Part shown: positions 6,767 through 14,346 of the stretch, in pieces
How positions within the stretch are numbered: position 1 is the first letter of the stretch
Layout: each line of letters starts with the position of its first letter
Assembly: GCA_027325115.1 (NCBI GenBank)
Contig: DAHWFG010000052.1
Location: 1 to 19,656, forward strand
Origin: JAKBCQ01 sp021807585
GTDB lineage: Bacteria > Planctomycetota > Planctomycetia > Isosphaerales > Isosphaeraceae
Reading direction: 5' to 3'
Length of the DNA: 19,656 bases
Program-made: the position numbers and the translations under genes
The notes under the pieces: generated by a model
Databases searched by the model: none
What the model was told of the DNA's origin: nothing
What the model saw: only the letters and a program-made list of their open reading frames with translations

Positions 6767-7651
6767 ATGGCAAGCGGAAGGCGTTCTTTCGTTCCCTGGT
6801 ACGACGCCGATACCCTCGAACGGCGCGACCTCCTCAGCGGCATGCCGATTCACGCGATCATGGCTCATGATCTCGCTCAAATCGAACGACACGCCGAGAT
6901 TCACGCTCCGCGGAACGACGCGCCGGGCGTGCCGCGCAACCTTTTTCATTCCAACGGCGCCGACGGCCTCAAATTGAGCCCGCCGTTCGTCAACAAACTG
7001 AACACCAGACTGGCGATCTCGGCGGGAACGACGCAACTCGTCTCTCAGGCGTTCCAGGTCTTCGGTCAAAACGCCCTCGGCCAAACCGCGAACCTCACAA
7101 CCCCCGTCTCGCCGCGATCGTTCCCTTATGGGGCGAACATCAGGATCACGCCCGTCCCATTACCTCCCGGCGTCACCGTCGGAACGACACCGACTTCCAG
7201 GGCCATCCCCGATTTGATCGCCACTCTCAATCAACAACTTGTCTTTGCTCTAACAACATATTACTCGACGAACACGGATCCAACACCTTCGCAAGCCGCT
7301 GCGCCTAAGTTCTCGCCGCTGGCGAACGCCGTACTTGTTCCGTACGCGCAACAACAGGTCGCCGATATGCAGGCGCAATTAACTCCCGCGACCGGTGGGG
7401 GCGCCGTCGTCGACACCCAGGCCATCAACGCCTGGAACACCGCCTACGCCAACATCCTCAACGCGATCGCCGAGTTCAGCGTGCATCCCAACCTCTTCCG
7501 CAATTCGAGCGATTTCTACAGCAACCCCAACGTTCAGTTCAACACCAACTTTAACGATATCCCGGCTCAGGCCGGTCCCGGCTATTTCGTCCGAGGTCCC
7601 GGAGGCCATTTCCTCCCGGGCGCGATTCTCCATCCCCACAGGCCGAGCTGA
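6767..7651 (+). CDS. Planctomycete exported-type protein with LExRxLLS N-terminal motif, unknown function
   Basis: The 294-residue product begins MASGRRSFVPWYDADTLE, followed by RRDLLSG. The 'LE-x-R-x-LLS' motif (about residues 17-24) near the start, after a basic stretch, is a known N-terminal hallmark of many planctomycete surface or exported proteins. Its exact role in export is not settled as far as I know. The body is rich in Asn, Gln, Thr, Pro and Ala, lacks membrane helices, and has no catalytic motif I recognise. Segment 150-170 (LIATLNQQLVFALTTYYSTNT) and 218-240 (QAINAWNTAYANILNAIAEF) look helical. The C-terminus is Gly/Pro-rich (GPGYFVRGPGGHFLPGA). It is most likely a small secreted or cell-surface protein. 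It is monocistronic, ending 28 bp before a strong terminator. Confidence 0.7.
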   Translation: MASGRRSFVPWYDADTLERRDLLSGMPIHAIMAHDLAQIERHAEIHAPRNDAPGVPRNLFHSNGADGLKLSPPFVNKLNTRLAISAGTTQLVSQAFQVFGQNALGQTANLTTPVSPRSFPYGANIRITPVPLPPGVTVGTTPTSRAIPDLIATLNQQLVFALTTYYSTNTDPTPSQAAAPKFSPLANAVLVPYAQQQVADMQAQLTPATGGGAVVDTQAINAWNTAYANILNAIAEFSVHPNLFRNSSDFYSNPNVQFNTNFNDIPAQAGPGYFVRGPGGHFLPGAILHPHRPS

Positions 7652-7679
7652 TCCCGACCGATCAATCGCCTCACCCGCG

Positions 7680-7740
7680 ACCGACGTCTTGTCCGTCCTT
7701 TTCTTTCCCAAAAGAAACAAGACGTCGGTTGATTTTATTC
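7680..7740 (+). terminator. Rho-independent-type terminator
   Basis: ACCGACGTCTTGT (7680-7692) and ACAAGACGTCGGT (7717-7729) form a perfect 13-bp stem. The 24-nt loop contains CTTTTCTTT and AAAAGAAA, which may pair further. A T-rich tail (TGATTTTATTC) follows. It is the clearest terminator in the window and isolates the upstream gene from the hydrolase. Confidence 0.78.
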
Positions 7741-7859
7741 TGATTGAATGATATAGTCTATTAATAAAATTGTTTTGATTCGATGCGGGCGAATCGCCGC
7801 TTTCAATCGGCCTTGCGCGTCGAGCTATTCATAAGGCTCGCCGCGGATACAATAGGGGC

Positions 7860-8660
7860 ATGATCTACTCGACGTTGCTCAAAGCGATCCGCCAAGCGGC
7901 GACCGGGCGATCGACGATCGAAAGACGCGAGCTCGAACGCGTCGTTCCCGGCGCGGGGCTGGTGCTTCTGGCCGACGGCGTCGGCGGCCTCGATCTTTGC
8001 GGCTTCGGCATGAAAAAAGCCCTCGCAGACATCAACTCTCCGCTTGAATTGCACGTGATCAATTGGTGTCATGGACATGGGCGTTGGTTCGCCGATCTTA
8101 CCGACACCGCCAATCATCGCCGTTTCGCCGACGCGGTCGCGGCGCAGGCGATTGAATACCGCGATCGCTATCCCGCCGCGCCGATTCATCTGATCGGCAA
8201 ATCGGGGGGTTCGGCGGTGATCGTCAAGGCGCTCGAATCGCTCCCTCGCGATTTCGTTCAAACCTCGGTTCTGCTCGCTCCGGCGCTCGCGTCGCGATAC
8301 GACCTTTCTCGAGCGCTTCGTGCCGTTGAACACAAAATGTACGTTTATTGGTCGCCTTATGACGTCTTCATTCTCGGCGTCGGTACGCGCGTTTTCGGCA
8401 CGGTCGATCGCCGCAAGTCGTACGCCGCGGGTTTGACGAGCTTTCAACTTCCCGATGAATCGGCCGATCCCGATCGAGCCGCTGTGTACGCCAAGCTTCG
8501 CCAGGTTCGCTGGCGCTCCGAGATGGCCTCGACGGGGAACCTGGGAGGACATATCGGTCCCGATAATCCCGGTTTCCTCAAAAAATATATCGTACCGTTG
8601 TTGTCTTCAACCGATCGGATCGAGCCGTTGGAATCGGGGCGATCGCGCTCTTTGGAGTGA
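7860..8660 (+). CDS. Alpha/beta-hydrolase-like protein (lipase/esterase-type fold)
   Basis: The 266-residue product has a nucleophile elbow at HLIGKSGGSA (110-119), with S115 as the likely nucleophile in the G-x-S-G-G pattern. It follows a predicted strand and precedes a helix, as in alpha/beta hydrolases. Plausible partners are D168 (VYWSPYDVFILG, after a strand) and H231 (GNLGGHIGP) near the C-terminus. The first strand region AGLVLLADGVGGLDLCGFG (32-50) provides a Gly-rich loop that could form the oxyanion site. No signal peptide is seen, so it is probably cytoplasmic. The ATG at 7860 has only AGGGGC directly before it, a very close and weak ribosome-binding site. Substrate unknown; neighbours give no pathway hint. 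Confidence 0.75.
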   Translation: MIYSTLLKAIRQAATGRSTIERRELERVVPGAGLVLLADGVGGLDLCGFGMKKALADINSPLELHVINWCHGHGRWFADLTDTANHRRFADAVAAQAIEYRDRYPAAPIHLIGKSGGSAVIVKALESLPRDFVQTSVLLAPALASRYDLSRALRAVEHKMYVYWSPYDVFILGVGTRVFGTVDRRKSYAAGLTSFQLPDESADPDRAAVYAKLRQVRWRSEMASTGNLGGHIGPDNPGFLKKYIVPLLSSTDRIEPLESGRSRSLE

Positions 8661-8810
8661 TCGGTCGAACGACGATCGGACCGCCGCAAGTCGACCCCGG
8701 CGAGAGTCAAGCCGAAGCCCCGCCGCGCCGATAACCTAATGGCCTAGACGGAACGGCCTCGATCGAACGAACGAAAGGACGCACGATCGCGATCGATTTT
8801 CCCACAGGTC

Positions 8811-8830
8811 GATGCAAGCCGATGCAAGCC
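8811..8830. repeat. 10-bp tandem duplication
   Basis: GATGCAAGCC occurs twice head to tail (8811-8820 and 8821-8830), just before the stem-loop run. Confidence 0.85.
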
Positions 8831-8832
8831 GA

Positions 8833-8983
8833 CGCTCGATTCGAGCGCGCGGGGCGCGACCCGGTCGATGACCGGGAATGCACTGGACGAGAACGTCTTT
8901 CGTTCGGGTTTCGCCCCTCGCGCTCGCGTCCCAACGCGAGTCGCGGCCGTAACCGGCGCCGTGAGGCCGCACCGCGCGGCGGT
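8833..8983. other. Run of six consecutive perfect stem-loops (candidate structured RNA)
   Basis: Six non-overlapping inverted repeats follow one another. They are CGCTCGA-T-TCGAGCG (8833-8847), CCCGGTC-GAT-GACCGGG (8860-8876), GAACG-TCTTT-CGTTC (8891-8905) and CTCGCGT-CCCA-ACGCGAG (8923-8940). Next is GCGGCC/GGCCGC (8943-8948 with 8965-8970, enclosing the palindrome CGGCGCCG), and last ACCGC-GCG-GCGGT (8971-8983). The first four start about 26-32 bp apart. Function and strand are unknown; it might be a non-coding RNA, a leader, or chance in GC-rich DNA. Confidence 0.35.
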
Positions 8984-9060
8984 TCCCAAAATTCGCAATC
9001 CGTCACACCGCCATCAAAGCGATCAACCCGAGAGTCGTTCTGGACGGGAACCGCCGCGCG

Positions 9061-9118
9061 CTTGAATCTTTATCCCCCTTGATCTTTATCAACTTGAATT
9101 CTCATCTGTTGAATATCC
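9061..9118. repeat. Four imperfect CTTGAATYTTTATC-like direct repeats
   Basis: CTTGAATCTTTATC (9061), CTTGATCTTTATC (9078), CTTGAATTCTCATC (9093) and a degenerate GTTGAATATCC (9108) recur about every 15-17 bp. The block is AT-rich within a GC-rich spacer, 400-460 bp before enolase. It resembles tandem protein-binding sites, but no protein is known. Confidence 0.4.
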
Positions 9119-9518
9119 GACGCGTCGATCGCGCGGCGCGTCTCGAGCGCGACGCCAAAAGTTGAAGATCGACGAGAAAGCGTAAAGACGCTTTTCAAAT
9201 CTCGACTCTCTCCCTTTCTCTCCGCGTATTTGGTAAGAAAGAACCTTCGCCGCTCGCCTCCAGGGGAATGTGAGCGAGCCTGAAGCTTAATTCAACGCGC
9301 GTCGAGCTTGTTCGCTCGAACGCGAGGTTATCCCCCGTATTCCAGGCGTATTCCCCCCGCGACGCTTCGTCCCAAAGCCGATCGACAACCGATCGCGGAC
9401 GAAAGCGACGATTGAGACCGAACGAGACGCGGGGAAGGCGTTCCGCATGCCCGACGACGAAAGCCGATCGAGCTTACGCCGAGGCCGAATCCGCCCAACA
9501 CGGAGCTAATCGCAGAAC

Positions 9519-10808
9519 ATGAGCCAATCATCGTCGTCGATCGCCGCGGTCCACGGACGCGAGATCCTGGACAGCAGAGGCAACCCCACCGTCGAGGTCG
9601 AAGTCACGCTCGCCGACGGTACGATCGGCCGCGCCGCGGTTCCCTCGGGCGCAAGCACCGGAGCGCATGAAGCCGTCGAACTACGCGACGGCGACAAATC
9701 GCGCTACACCGGCAAAGGCGTGCGCAAGGCCGTTGAACATGTCAACACAATCTTGGCGAAAGTCGCGATCGGTCGCGACGCTTCGGATCAGGTCGTTCTC
9801 GATTCGGCGCTGATCGCCGCCGACGGCACGCCGAACAAGGGAAAATTGGGGGCGAACGCGATCCTCGGCGTCTCGCTCGCCGCGGCCAAGGCCGCCGCGA
9901 CTCACGCCGGCTTGCCCCTTTATCGATACCTCGGCGGGGTCGGCGCACGCGTACTCCCCGTTCCAATGATGAACATCTTAAACGGAGGCGCACACGCCGA
10001 TAACAACGTCGACGTCCAGGAGTTCATGGTCGTTCCGCTCGGCGCGGCGTCGTTCGCCGAGGCGCTCCGCTGCGGCGCCGAGATCTTCCACAGTCTCAAA
10101 GGCGTTCTCAAAGCCAAAGGGCTCAACACCGCGGTCGGCGACGAGGGAGGCTTCGCACCCAGTCTCAAAAGCAATTCCGAGGCGATCGAGGTGATCCTTC
10201 AGGCGATCGATAAAACCGGCTACAAGGCCGGCAAAGACGTCTTCCTGGCGCTCGACGTCGCCTCGACCGAACTCTTCAAAGACGGCGTTTACACCCTCGA
10301 AAACGAACCCCAGCCCAAGAAAACCCCGGCGCAGCTCGTTGAGATGCTCGCATCCTGGGCCAAGCAATATCCGATCTGTTCGATCGAAGACGGTTGCGCC
10401 GAGGACGATTGGACGGGTTGGAAATTGCTGACCGACACGCTCGGATCGAAAATCCAGATCGTCGGCGACGATCTCTTCGTCACCAACACCGAGCGGTTGA
10501 AGAAGGGAATCGAAGGGGGCGTCGGCAACAGCATCCTGGTGAAGGTGAACCAGATCGGCACGCTCACCGAGACGCTTGAAGCCGTTTCAATGGCGATCCG
10601 CAACAAGTACACCGCGGTGATCAGCCACCGCTCGGGCGAAACCGAGGACAGCACGATCGCCGACATCGCCGTCGCAACCAACGCCGGCCAAATCAAGACC
10701 GGAAGCGCGTCGCGGTCGGACCGGATCGCCAAATACAACCAGCTCTTGCGCATCGAGGAAGACCTGGGCAAAGCCGCGATCTACGGCGGATCGATCTGGC
10801 GTCAATAA
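9519..10808 (+). CDS. eno: Enolase (phosphopyruvate hydratase)
   Basis: This glycolytic enzyme interconverts 2-phosphoglycerate and phosphoenolpyruvate in the cytoplasm. The product is 429 residues, the normal family length. The N-terminal domain has REILDSRGNPTVEVEV (14-29) and the mobile loop with SGAST (43-47). The barrel carries H159 (GGAHAD), E209 (GDEGG, acid/base), Mg2+ ligands D246 (ALDVAS), E290 (SIEDG) and D317 (VGDDLF), the catalytic base K342 (LVKVNQIG), the signature SHRSGETED (369-377) and K393 (QIKTG). Nothing essential is missing. The ATG at 9519 gives the expected N-terminus; a weak GGAG lies 13 nt upstream. It is monocistronic, with a long repeat-rich spacer before it and hairpins after it. 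Confidence 0.98.
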   Translation: MSQSSSSIAAVHGREILDSRGNPTVEVEVTLADGTIGRAAVPSGASTGAHEAVELRDGDKSRYTGKGVRKAVEHVNTILAKVAIGRDASDQVVLDSALIAADGTPNKGKLGANAILGVSLAAAKAAATHAGLPLYRYLGGVGARVLPVPMMNILNGGAHADNNVDVQEFMVVPLGAASFAEALRCGAEIFHSLKGVLKAKGLNTAVGDEGGFAPSLKSNSEAIEVILQAIDKTGYKAGKDVFLALDVASTELFKDGVYTLENEPQPKKTPAQLVEMLASWAKQYPICSIEDGCAEDDWTGWKLLTDTLGSKIQIVGDDLFVTNTERLKKGIEGGVGNSILVKVNQIGTLTETLEAVSMAIRNKYTAVISHRSGETEDSTIADIAVATNAGQIKTGSASRSDRIAKYNQLLRIEEDLGKAAIYGGSIWRQ

Positions 10809-10821
10809 ATCGGAATTCCAA

Positions 10822-10886
10822 CACCAATGTACGATGAGATTACTTTCATTGGTGCGATCCGCGGTCGGACAAACCCCGGCCGCGGA
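10822..10886. terminator. Two hairpins between enolase and a convergent gene
   Basis: CACCAATG (10822-10829) pairs perfectly with CATTGGTG (10847-10854). Next, TCCGCGGTCGG (10858-10868) pairs with CCGGCCGCGGA (10876-10886), 11 bp with one G-U and a 7-nt loop. Neither has a U-run. They probably form a bidirectional transcription-stop or 3'-end-protecting region between the convergent stops at 10808 and 10941. Confidence 0.5.
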
Positions 10887-10940
10887 CCGACGCACTCGAA
10901 GTAAATAATTAAATGAGCATAATTTCAGTTCTTAAGAGCG

Positions 10941-12296
10941 TTATTGCGCTCGGTCGGTGTTCAAAGCCTTTCGACGCAGCGAATTGAGCCAGGGCTCTCC
11001 CCTGATCGGTTTACGCGTGGCGAGCGCCGCGTCGATCTCGGCGGTCGAAGGGGTTCCGGCGCGTTCGCGCTCGATCCCTTTCTCGACGAATTGCTTGGCC
11101 TCGCCGTCCCACTTGCCCGTCGTCAGCCCCGCGGCCAAGGCGCCGAAGTACCAAACGCGCGCGTCGCGCGGCTGGGCGAGTTCAAGCCTCATAAAGATCT
11201 CGCGCGCCGACGCGTACTGACCTCGTTCCAGCAGCGTGACACCCAGTTCCATCGTCGGGCTCGCGGACTGATTCTTCGAAGCCGCGGACGCCGCTCCACT
11301 TGGGTTCGGCGTCGCGGGTTTGGTGTTCGATCCTTCGCTTCGGTCGGAGGTGATCGACTCGATTCGCGACCGCAAGGTCTTGATTTCCTCCTGCAAACTT
11401 TCGACTCGATTGTCGTAATGGCGGACTTTCGCGGGGAGCGACGAGACGTCGTCCATCAACCTCGCGAGCTCACCCATCTTGATCTGCATCGTATGCAGAA
11501 CGGGGGGCGTCTCGTCTTTCGGCCGGCTCATACGGTCGATGCGTGCGCTCAGTCCATCGACCCGCTCCATCAGGTCCGCAATCTGCTTTTTCAGCGTGTC
11601 GGCGTCGTCGGACGCGGTGAACCCCGGGATCGACGAGGCGCCGCGCGAGTTCGATTCCATAACCGATTCCGTGCCCGAAAAACTCGACTTCTTTTTTTCA
11701 GACGCCGCCTGGCTCGACTTGGAATCGGGCTTGTTTTTCGCCGCGGAATCGTCGGCGGGTTTGGGGCCGAAGAAGTGGGAATACCCCGCCGCGCCGATCA
11801 CGCCGCAGATTAAAGCGACGACCGCAGTCGTCAGTAGGCTCTTCAGCTTTGAGGGCCGACTGCGTTGCGGATCGGCTTTGCCGTGGGATTTGTCGTCGTG
11901 TCCGTCGTCTTCTCGCCGAGCCCGGTCTTGAGCTTCGTCACTGCGGCTCCGAGCCCGCGAATCACCAGGCTGGTCACCGCGGTCCCGATCCCAACGCTCC
12001 TCATCGCGAGTGTCACGCGGCCGTGAGCCCGCGGCGCGCCGCGACTGATCAGCAATGATCGCCGATCGGTCGTCCCCGCCGTCGAGGAGGTTCGGTTCCA
12101 GCGTTTGTGTCGTTGCGATCGATTCCGTGCCTTCGGGACGCCGCTTCCGTTCCAAAGATTGCTCGGCGATCGAATCGATCGAAGGGTCGGTCGTGGCGAT
12201 GCTGACCGGAGTCGCGGTGTCGCGCCGCTCACGGGCCGGATCGTGCGGCTCGGGTTGCTGTGAATTCGGCTCGTCTTTAGACATAATTGTGCTCAT
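10941..12296 (-). CDS. Membrane protein: charged cytoplasmic tail, one helix, coiled coil, TPR-like C-terminus
   Basis: The 451-residue product begins with a hydrophilic tail of about 150 residues that is extremely rich in Arg, Asp, Glu and Ser (RDTRDEERWDRDRGD at 94-108). One membrane helix follows (about 153-171: SLLTTAVVALICGVIGAAG), then a Lys/Ser-rich linker, a coiled coil (about 233-322: LKKQIADLMERVDGLSARID, then VESLQEEIKTLRSRIES), and a TPR-like helical pair (about 350-395: GVTLLERGQYASAREIFMRL, then ARVWYFGALAAGL). The topology suggests an N-in, C-out envelope protein with a periplasmic protein-interaction end. I recognise no named family. Two ATGs are possible (12296, and 12284 at residue 5); neither has a clear ribosome-binding site. 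It is divergent from OMF1 and convergent with enolase. Confidence 0.8.
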   Translation of the reverse strand: MSTIMSKDEPNSQQPEPHDPARERRDTATPVSIATTDPSIDSIAEQSLERKRRPEGTESIATTQTLEPNLLDGGDDRSAIIADQSRRAAGSRPRDTRDEERWDRDRGDQPGDSRARSRSDEAQDRARREDDGHDDKSHGKADPQRSRPSKLKSLLTTAVVALICGVIGAAGYSHFFGPKPADDSAAKNKPDSKSSQAASEKKKSSFSGTESVMESNSRGASSIPGFTASDDADTLKKQIADLMERVDGLSARIDRMSRPKDETPPVLHTMQIKMGELARLMDDVSSLPAKVRHYDNRVESLQEEIKTLRSRIESITSDRSEGSNTKPATPNPSGAASAASKNQSASPTMELGVTLLERGQYASAREIFMRLELAQPRDARVWYFGALAAGLTTGKWDGEAKQFVEKGIERERAGTPSTAEIDAALATRKPIRGEPWLNSLRRKALNTDRAQ

Positions 12297-12419
12297 ACAA
12301 AAAGACTAGTAGATTAATATATTATTTTTCATGGATCGAACCGAGGCGCATCGACCTCGAACGACCCCGAGAGAACAATATGCAAATTTCGCGCCGTTTT
12401 CACTTCCTCTAATCACTCC

Positions 12420-12447
12420 GGGTGGGGGGGTGGCGGGCGGGCGCGGG
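12420..12447 (+). promoter_or_regulatory. Candidate intramolecular G-quadruplex
   Basis: Five G-runs on the plus strand (12420-12422, 12424-12430, 12435-12437, 12439-12441, 12445-12447) are separated by loops of 1, 4, 1 and 3 nt. This satisfies the classical G3+ / loop 1-7 rule. It lies in the divergent promoter region about 175-200 bp before OMF1. Formation in the cell is an inference. Confidence 0.5.
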
Positions 12448-12610
12448 TTGTGACGAATGTCAAGCGATCTCGGCGCCGGGTTCAAGTTGAATTCGGCGTG
12501 CAGTCAAGATGAGGGTTATGCCGATGATACCACTTAACCCAGGCGGACGACGCGTGATCGTTCCGTTCGAATCGCAGGAACGCGTGGCGAAAGCCGCTAT
12601 CGGATCGAGC

Positions 12611-12618
12611 GGAGGAGA
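12611..12618 (+). promoter_or_regulatory. Shine-Dalgarno site that sets the OMF1 GTG start
   Basis: GGAGGAGA precedes the GTG at 12623; GGAGG ends 7 nt before it. Starting here places a normal signal peptide at the N-terminus, whereas the upstream ATG at 12509 would bury it 38 residues inside. Confidence 0.75.
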
Positions 12619-12622
12619 GACC

Positions 12623-14311
12623 GTGAATTGTGGAGAACGATCGCTCCGGCAGTGTGTTTGCCCGTTGTTCGTGATGCTTGGGGCATTCGCTCTGACCGCG
12701 CGTGCCCAGCCGCTTCCCAAAGTCGATACGAACGAGCCCGCGATCCTCGGCTCACGTGTCCCTCCCGAGCAAGGTCGATCGAAGACGATTTTGAGCGGGG
12801 AGGTCCATCTGATCGACCTCAACACCGCCTTGAGACTCGCCGGGGTTCAAAACCCCGATTTGCTCGTGACGCGACAAATCGTCGTCGAGGCGATCGCCGA
12901 GCGCCAGCTCGCGGCGGCTCAATTCCTCCCCTCGATCAACGCCGGTACCAGTTACAACACCCACGGCGGAACCTTGCAGCAGTCGAACGGGAACATCTTA
13001 TCGGTGAATCGTAGCTCGATCTATGTGGGCGCGGGCTCGTTGGCGGTCGCGGGCGGCACGGTGCAGATCCCGGGGGTGGTTTTATCGGGAAACACCGATG
13101 AACTCCTCTTCGGCTATTTGATCGCGAGGCAGTATGTTCGCCGGCGCGAGTTCACCGCGATCGCGGTGCGCAATCAGGTGTTCTTACGTGTTTGCCAGGC
13201 ATATTGCGATTTGATACGCGCCGAGGGACGCCGCGCAATCGCCGAGCATATTAGTAGCGACGCCGAGCAGGTGGCGAGAATCACCGCCCAATACGCGCGG
13301 TTCGGCCAGGGACGTCCAGCGGACGCCGATCGCGCCGCCACCGAATGGGCGCGCCGCCGCGCCAATATCCGTGGAGAGGAGGGAGAGATCCTCACCGCCT
13401 CGGCGCGGCTCTGCCGCGAGTTGAACCTTGACCCGTCGATACGTCTGCATCCGACCGACGCCCTGGTGGCGCCGCTGTCGATCGTTCCCGATCCCATCCC
13501 CGTTTCCCAGTTGATCGCGCTCGCGCTGACGCAGCGCCCCGAGATGGCCGAACGGAGGGTCGCTATTCGTGAGGCCTTGCTCGGTCTCGAAGGCGCGCGG
13601 TTGCTCCCTTTTTCGCCCACACTCCTCCTCGCATTCAGCGGCGGCGGATACGGCGGCGGAAGCAATCTCGTCCAGCCGACCTTCGGCGGCTTCGGGGGTC
13701 GAACCGACACCGACCTGATCGCATACTGGACGCTTCAAAATATGGGCGTAGGCAATCTCGCCATGATCCATATCGCCAAGGCCAACCTGGGCGTCAAACA
13801 GTACCAAGAGCTCGCCGTGCTCGATCAGGTACGTGATGAGGTCGCCGAGGCGTACGCCAAAACCCACGCGCGCTACGAGCAGCTCATCGAAGACGAGCAG
13901 GCCGTCCGTTCGGGCATTCGAGGCTTCAGCGAAGACCTCGAACGGATCAAAGAGGCCGCCGAGGGTCTGCCCATCGAGGTGTTAAACAACCTCAGGCTCA
14001 AAGCATTGGCTGAATACGAATATCTAGATGCGATTGTCGGCTACAATCGAGCCCATTTTGAGCTTTACGTCGCACTCGGCCAACCCCCGTCGGCGGCGCT
14101 CGCGCGGCCCGTGCCCGTCGGCGGAATCACCAGCCCCGACGATACGCCAAGCCGACTCCCCGCGACCACGAACGGCGGAGCGCCTGCCCCTTCTCGTCCC
14201 GCGGTCATCGCTCCCGGAGCTCGAGTTCCGGAACCCGTACCCGCGGCGCCCGCACTCGCGCCCGTCGTATCGCCATTCACCCCCGCGCCGCTCGGTCCCG
14301 TAAACCGCTGA
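12623..14311 (+). CDS. TolC-like outer-membrane efflux factor (OMF1)
   Basis: The 562-residue product has a signal peptide (LFVMLGAFALTARA, cleavage probably after residue 28). The OEP/TolC fold then shows its two sequence-related halves. Half one starts at IDLNTALRLAGVQNPDL (64-80) and has the helix tip YARFGQGRP-x-DADRA-x-TEW (224-242). Half two starts near VSQLIALALTQRPEMAE (294-310) and has the tip EGLPIEVLNNLRLKALAEYEYLDAI in order (447-471), ending in LYVALGQPP. A Gly-rich segment, FSGGGYGGGSN to GGFGGRTD (338-362), lies where a barrel strand or loop is expected. The tail beyond 490 is Pro/Ala-rich. It forms the outer-membrane exit duct of a tripartite pump. It shares an LGSRVPP motif (42-48) with OMF2, which starts 35 bp downstream, so the two are probably an operon. 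Confidence 0.92.
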   Translation: MNCGERSLRQCVCPLFVMLGAFALTARAQPLPKVDTNEPAILGSRVPPEQGRSKTILSGEVHLIDLNTALRLAGVQNPDLLVTRQIVVEAIAERQLAAAQFLPSINAGTSYNTHGGTLQQSNGNILSVNRSSIYVGAGSLAVAGGTVQIPGVVLSGNTDELLFGYLIARQYVRRREFTAIAVRNQVFLRVCQAYCDLIRAEGRRAIAEHISSDAEQVARITAQYARFGQGRPADADRAATEWARRRANIRGEEGEILTASARLCRELNLDPSIRLHPTDALVAPLSIVPDPIPVSQLIALALTQRPEMAERRVAIREALLGLEGARLLPFSPTLLLAFSGGGYGGGSNLVQPTFGGFGGRTDTDLIAYWTLQNMGVGNLAMIHIAKANLGVKQYQELAVLDQVRDEVAEAYAKTHARYEQLIEDEQAVRSGIRGFSEDLERIKEAAEGLPIEVLNNLRLKALAEYEYLDAIVGYNRAHFELYVALGQPPSAALARPVPVGGITSPDDTPSRLPATTNGGAPAPSRPAVIAPGARVPEPVPAAPALAPVVSPFTPAPLGPVNR

Positions 14312-14346
14312 ACGATCGGCGCCTCGAACCAAGGGGGATATTCATA

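Larger units (their letters stand above)
8661..9518. other. 858-bp spacer upstream of enolase, rich in small repeats
   Basis: Open frames here (for example 8822-9082) are arginine/serine-rich shadows without ribosome-binding sites. Structures seen: palindrome CGATCGCGATCG (8784-8795), a tandem duplication (8811-8830), a run of stem-loops (8833-8983), short direct repeats (9061-9118), a perfect hairpin AAAGCGT-AAAG-ACGCTTT (9177-9194), a hairpin TCGAGC-TTGTTC-GCTCGA (9302-9319) and the direct repeat CGTATTCC (9336-9343, 9347-9354). No known RNA family was recognised. Confidence 0.6.
12297..12622. other. 326-bp divergent spacer upstream of the OMF operon
   Basis: An AT-rich block lies beside the minus-strand start (about 12300-12335). 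A G-rich tract with quadruplex potential occupies 12420-12447. Small inverted repeats TTCAA-G-TTGAA (12481-12491) and GGGTTA/TAACCC (12513-12518 with 12535-12540) follow. An in-frame ATG at 12509 upstream of OMF1 lacks a signal-peptide context and is not favoured. Confidence 0.6.

Noticed and set aside
8822..9082. 86-residue open frame before enolase
   Set aside because: Arg/Ser/Pro-rich composition, no ribosome-binding site, and it spans the stem-loop run; treated as non-coding.
8811..9118. Repeats considered as a CRISPR array
   Set aside because: Repeat units are too short (10-14 bp), imperfect and spaced by only a few bases; no cas genes nearby.
10944..11813. 289-residue plus-strand frame antisense to the coiled-coil/TPR gene
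   Set aside because: Arg-rich, no recognisable motif, and the minus-strand frame has coherent membrane, coiled-coil and TPR-like features.
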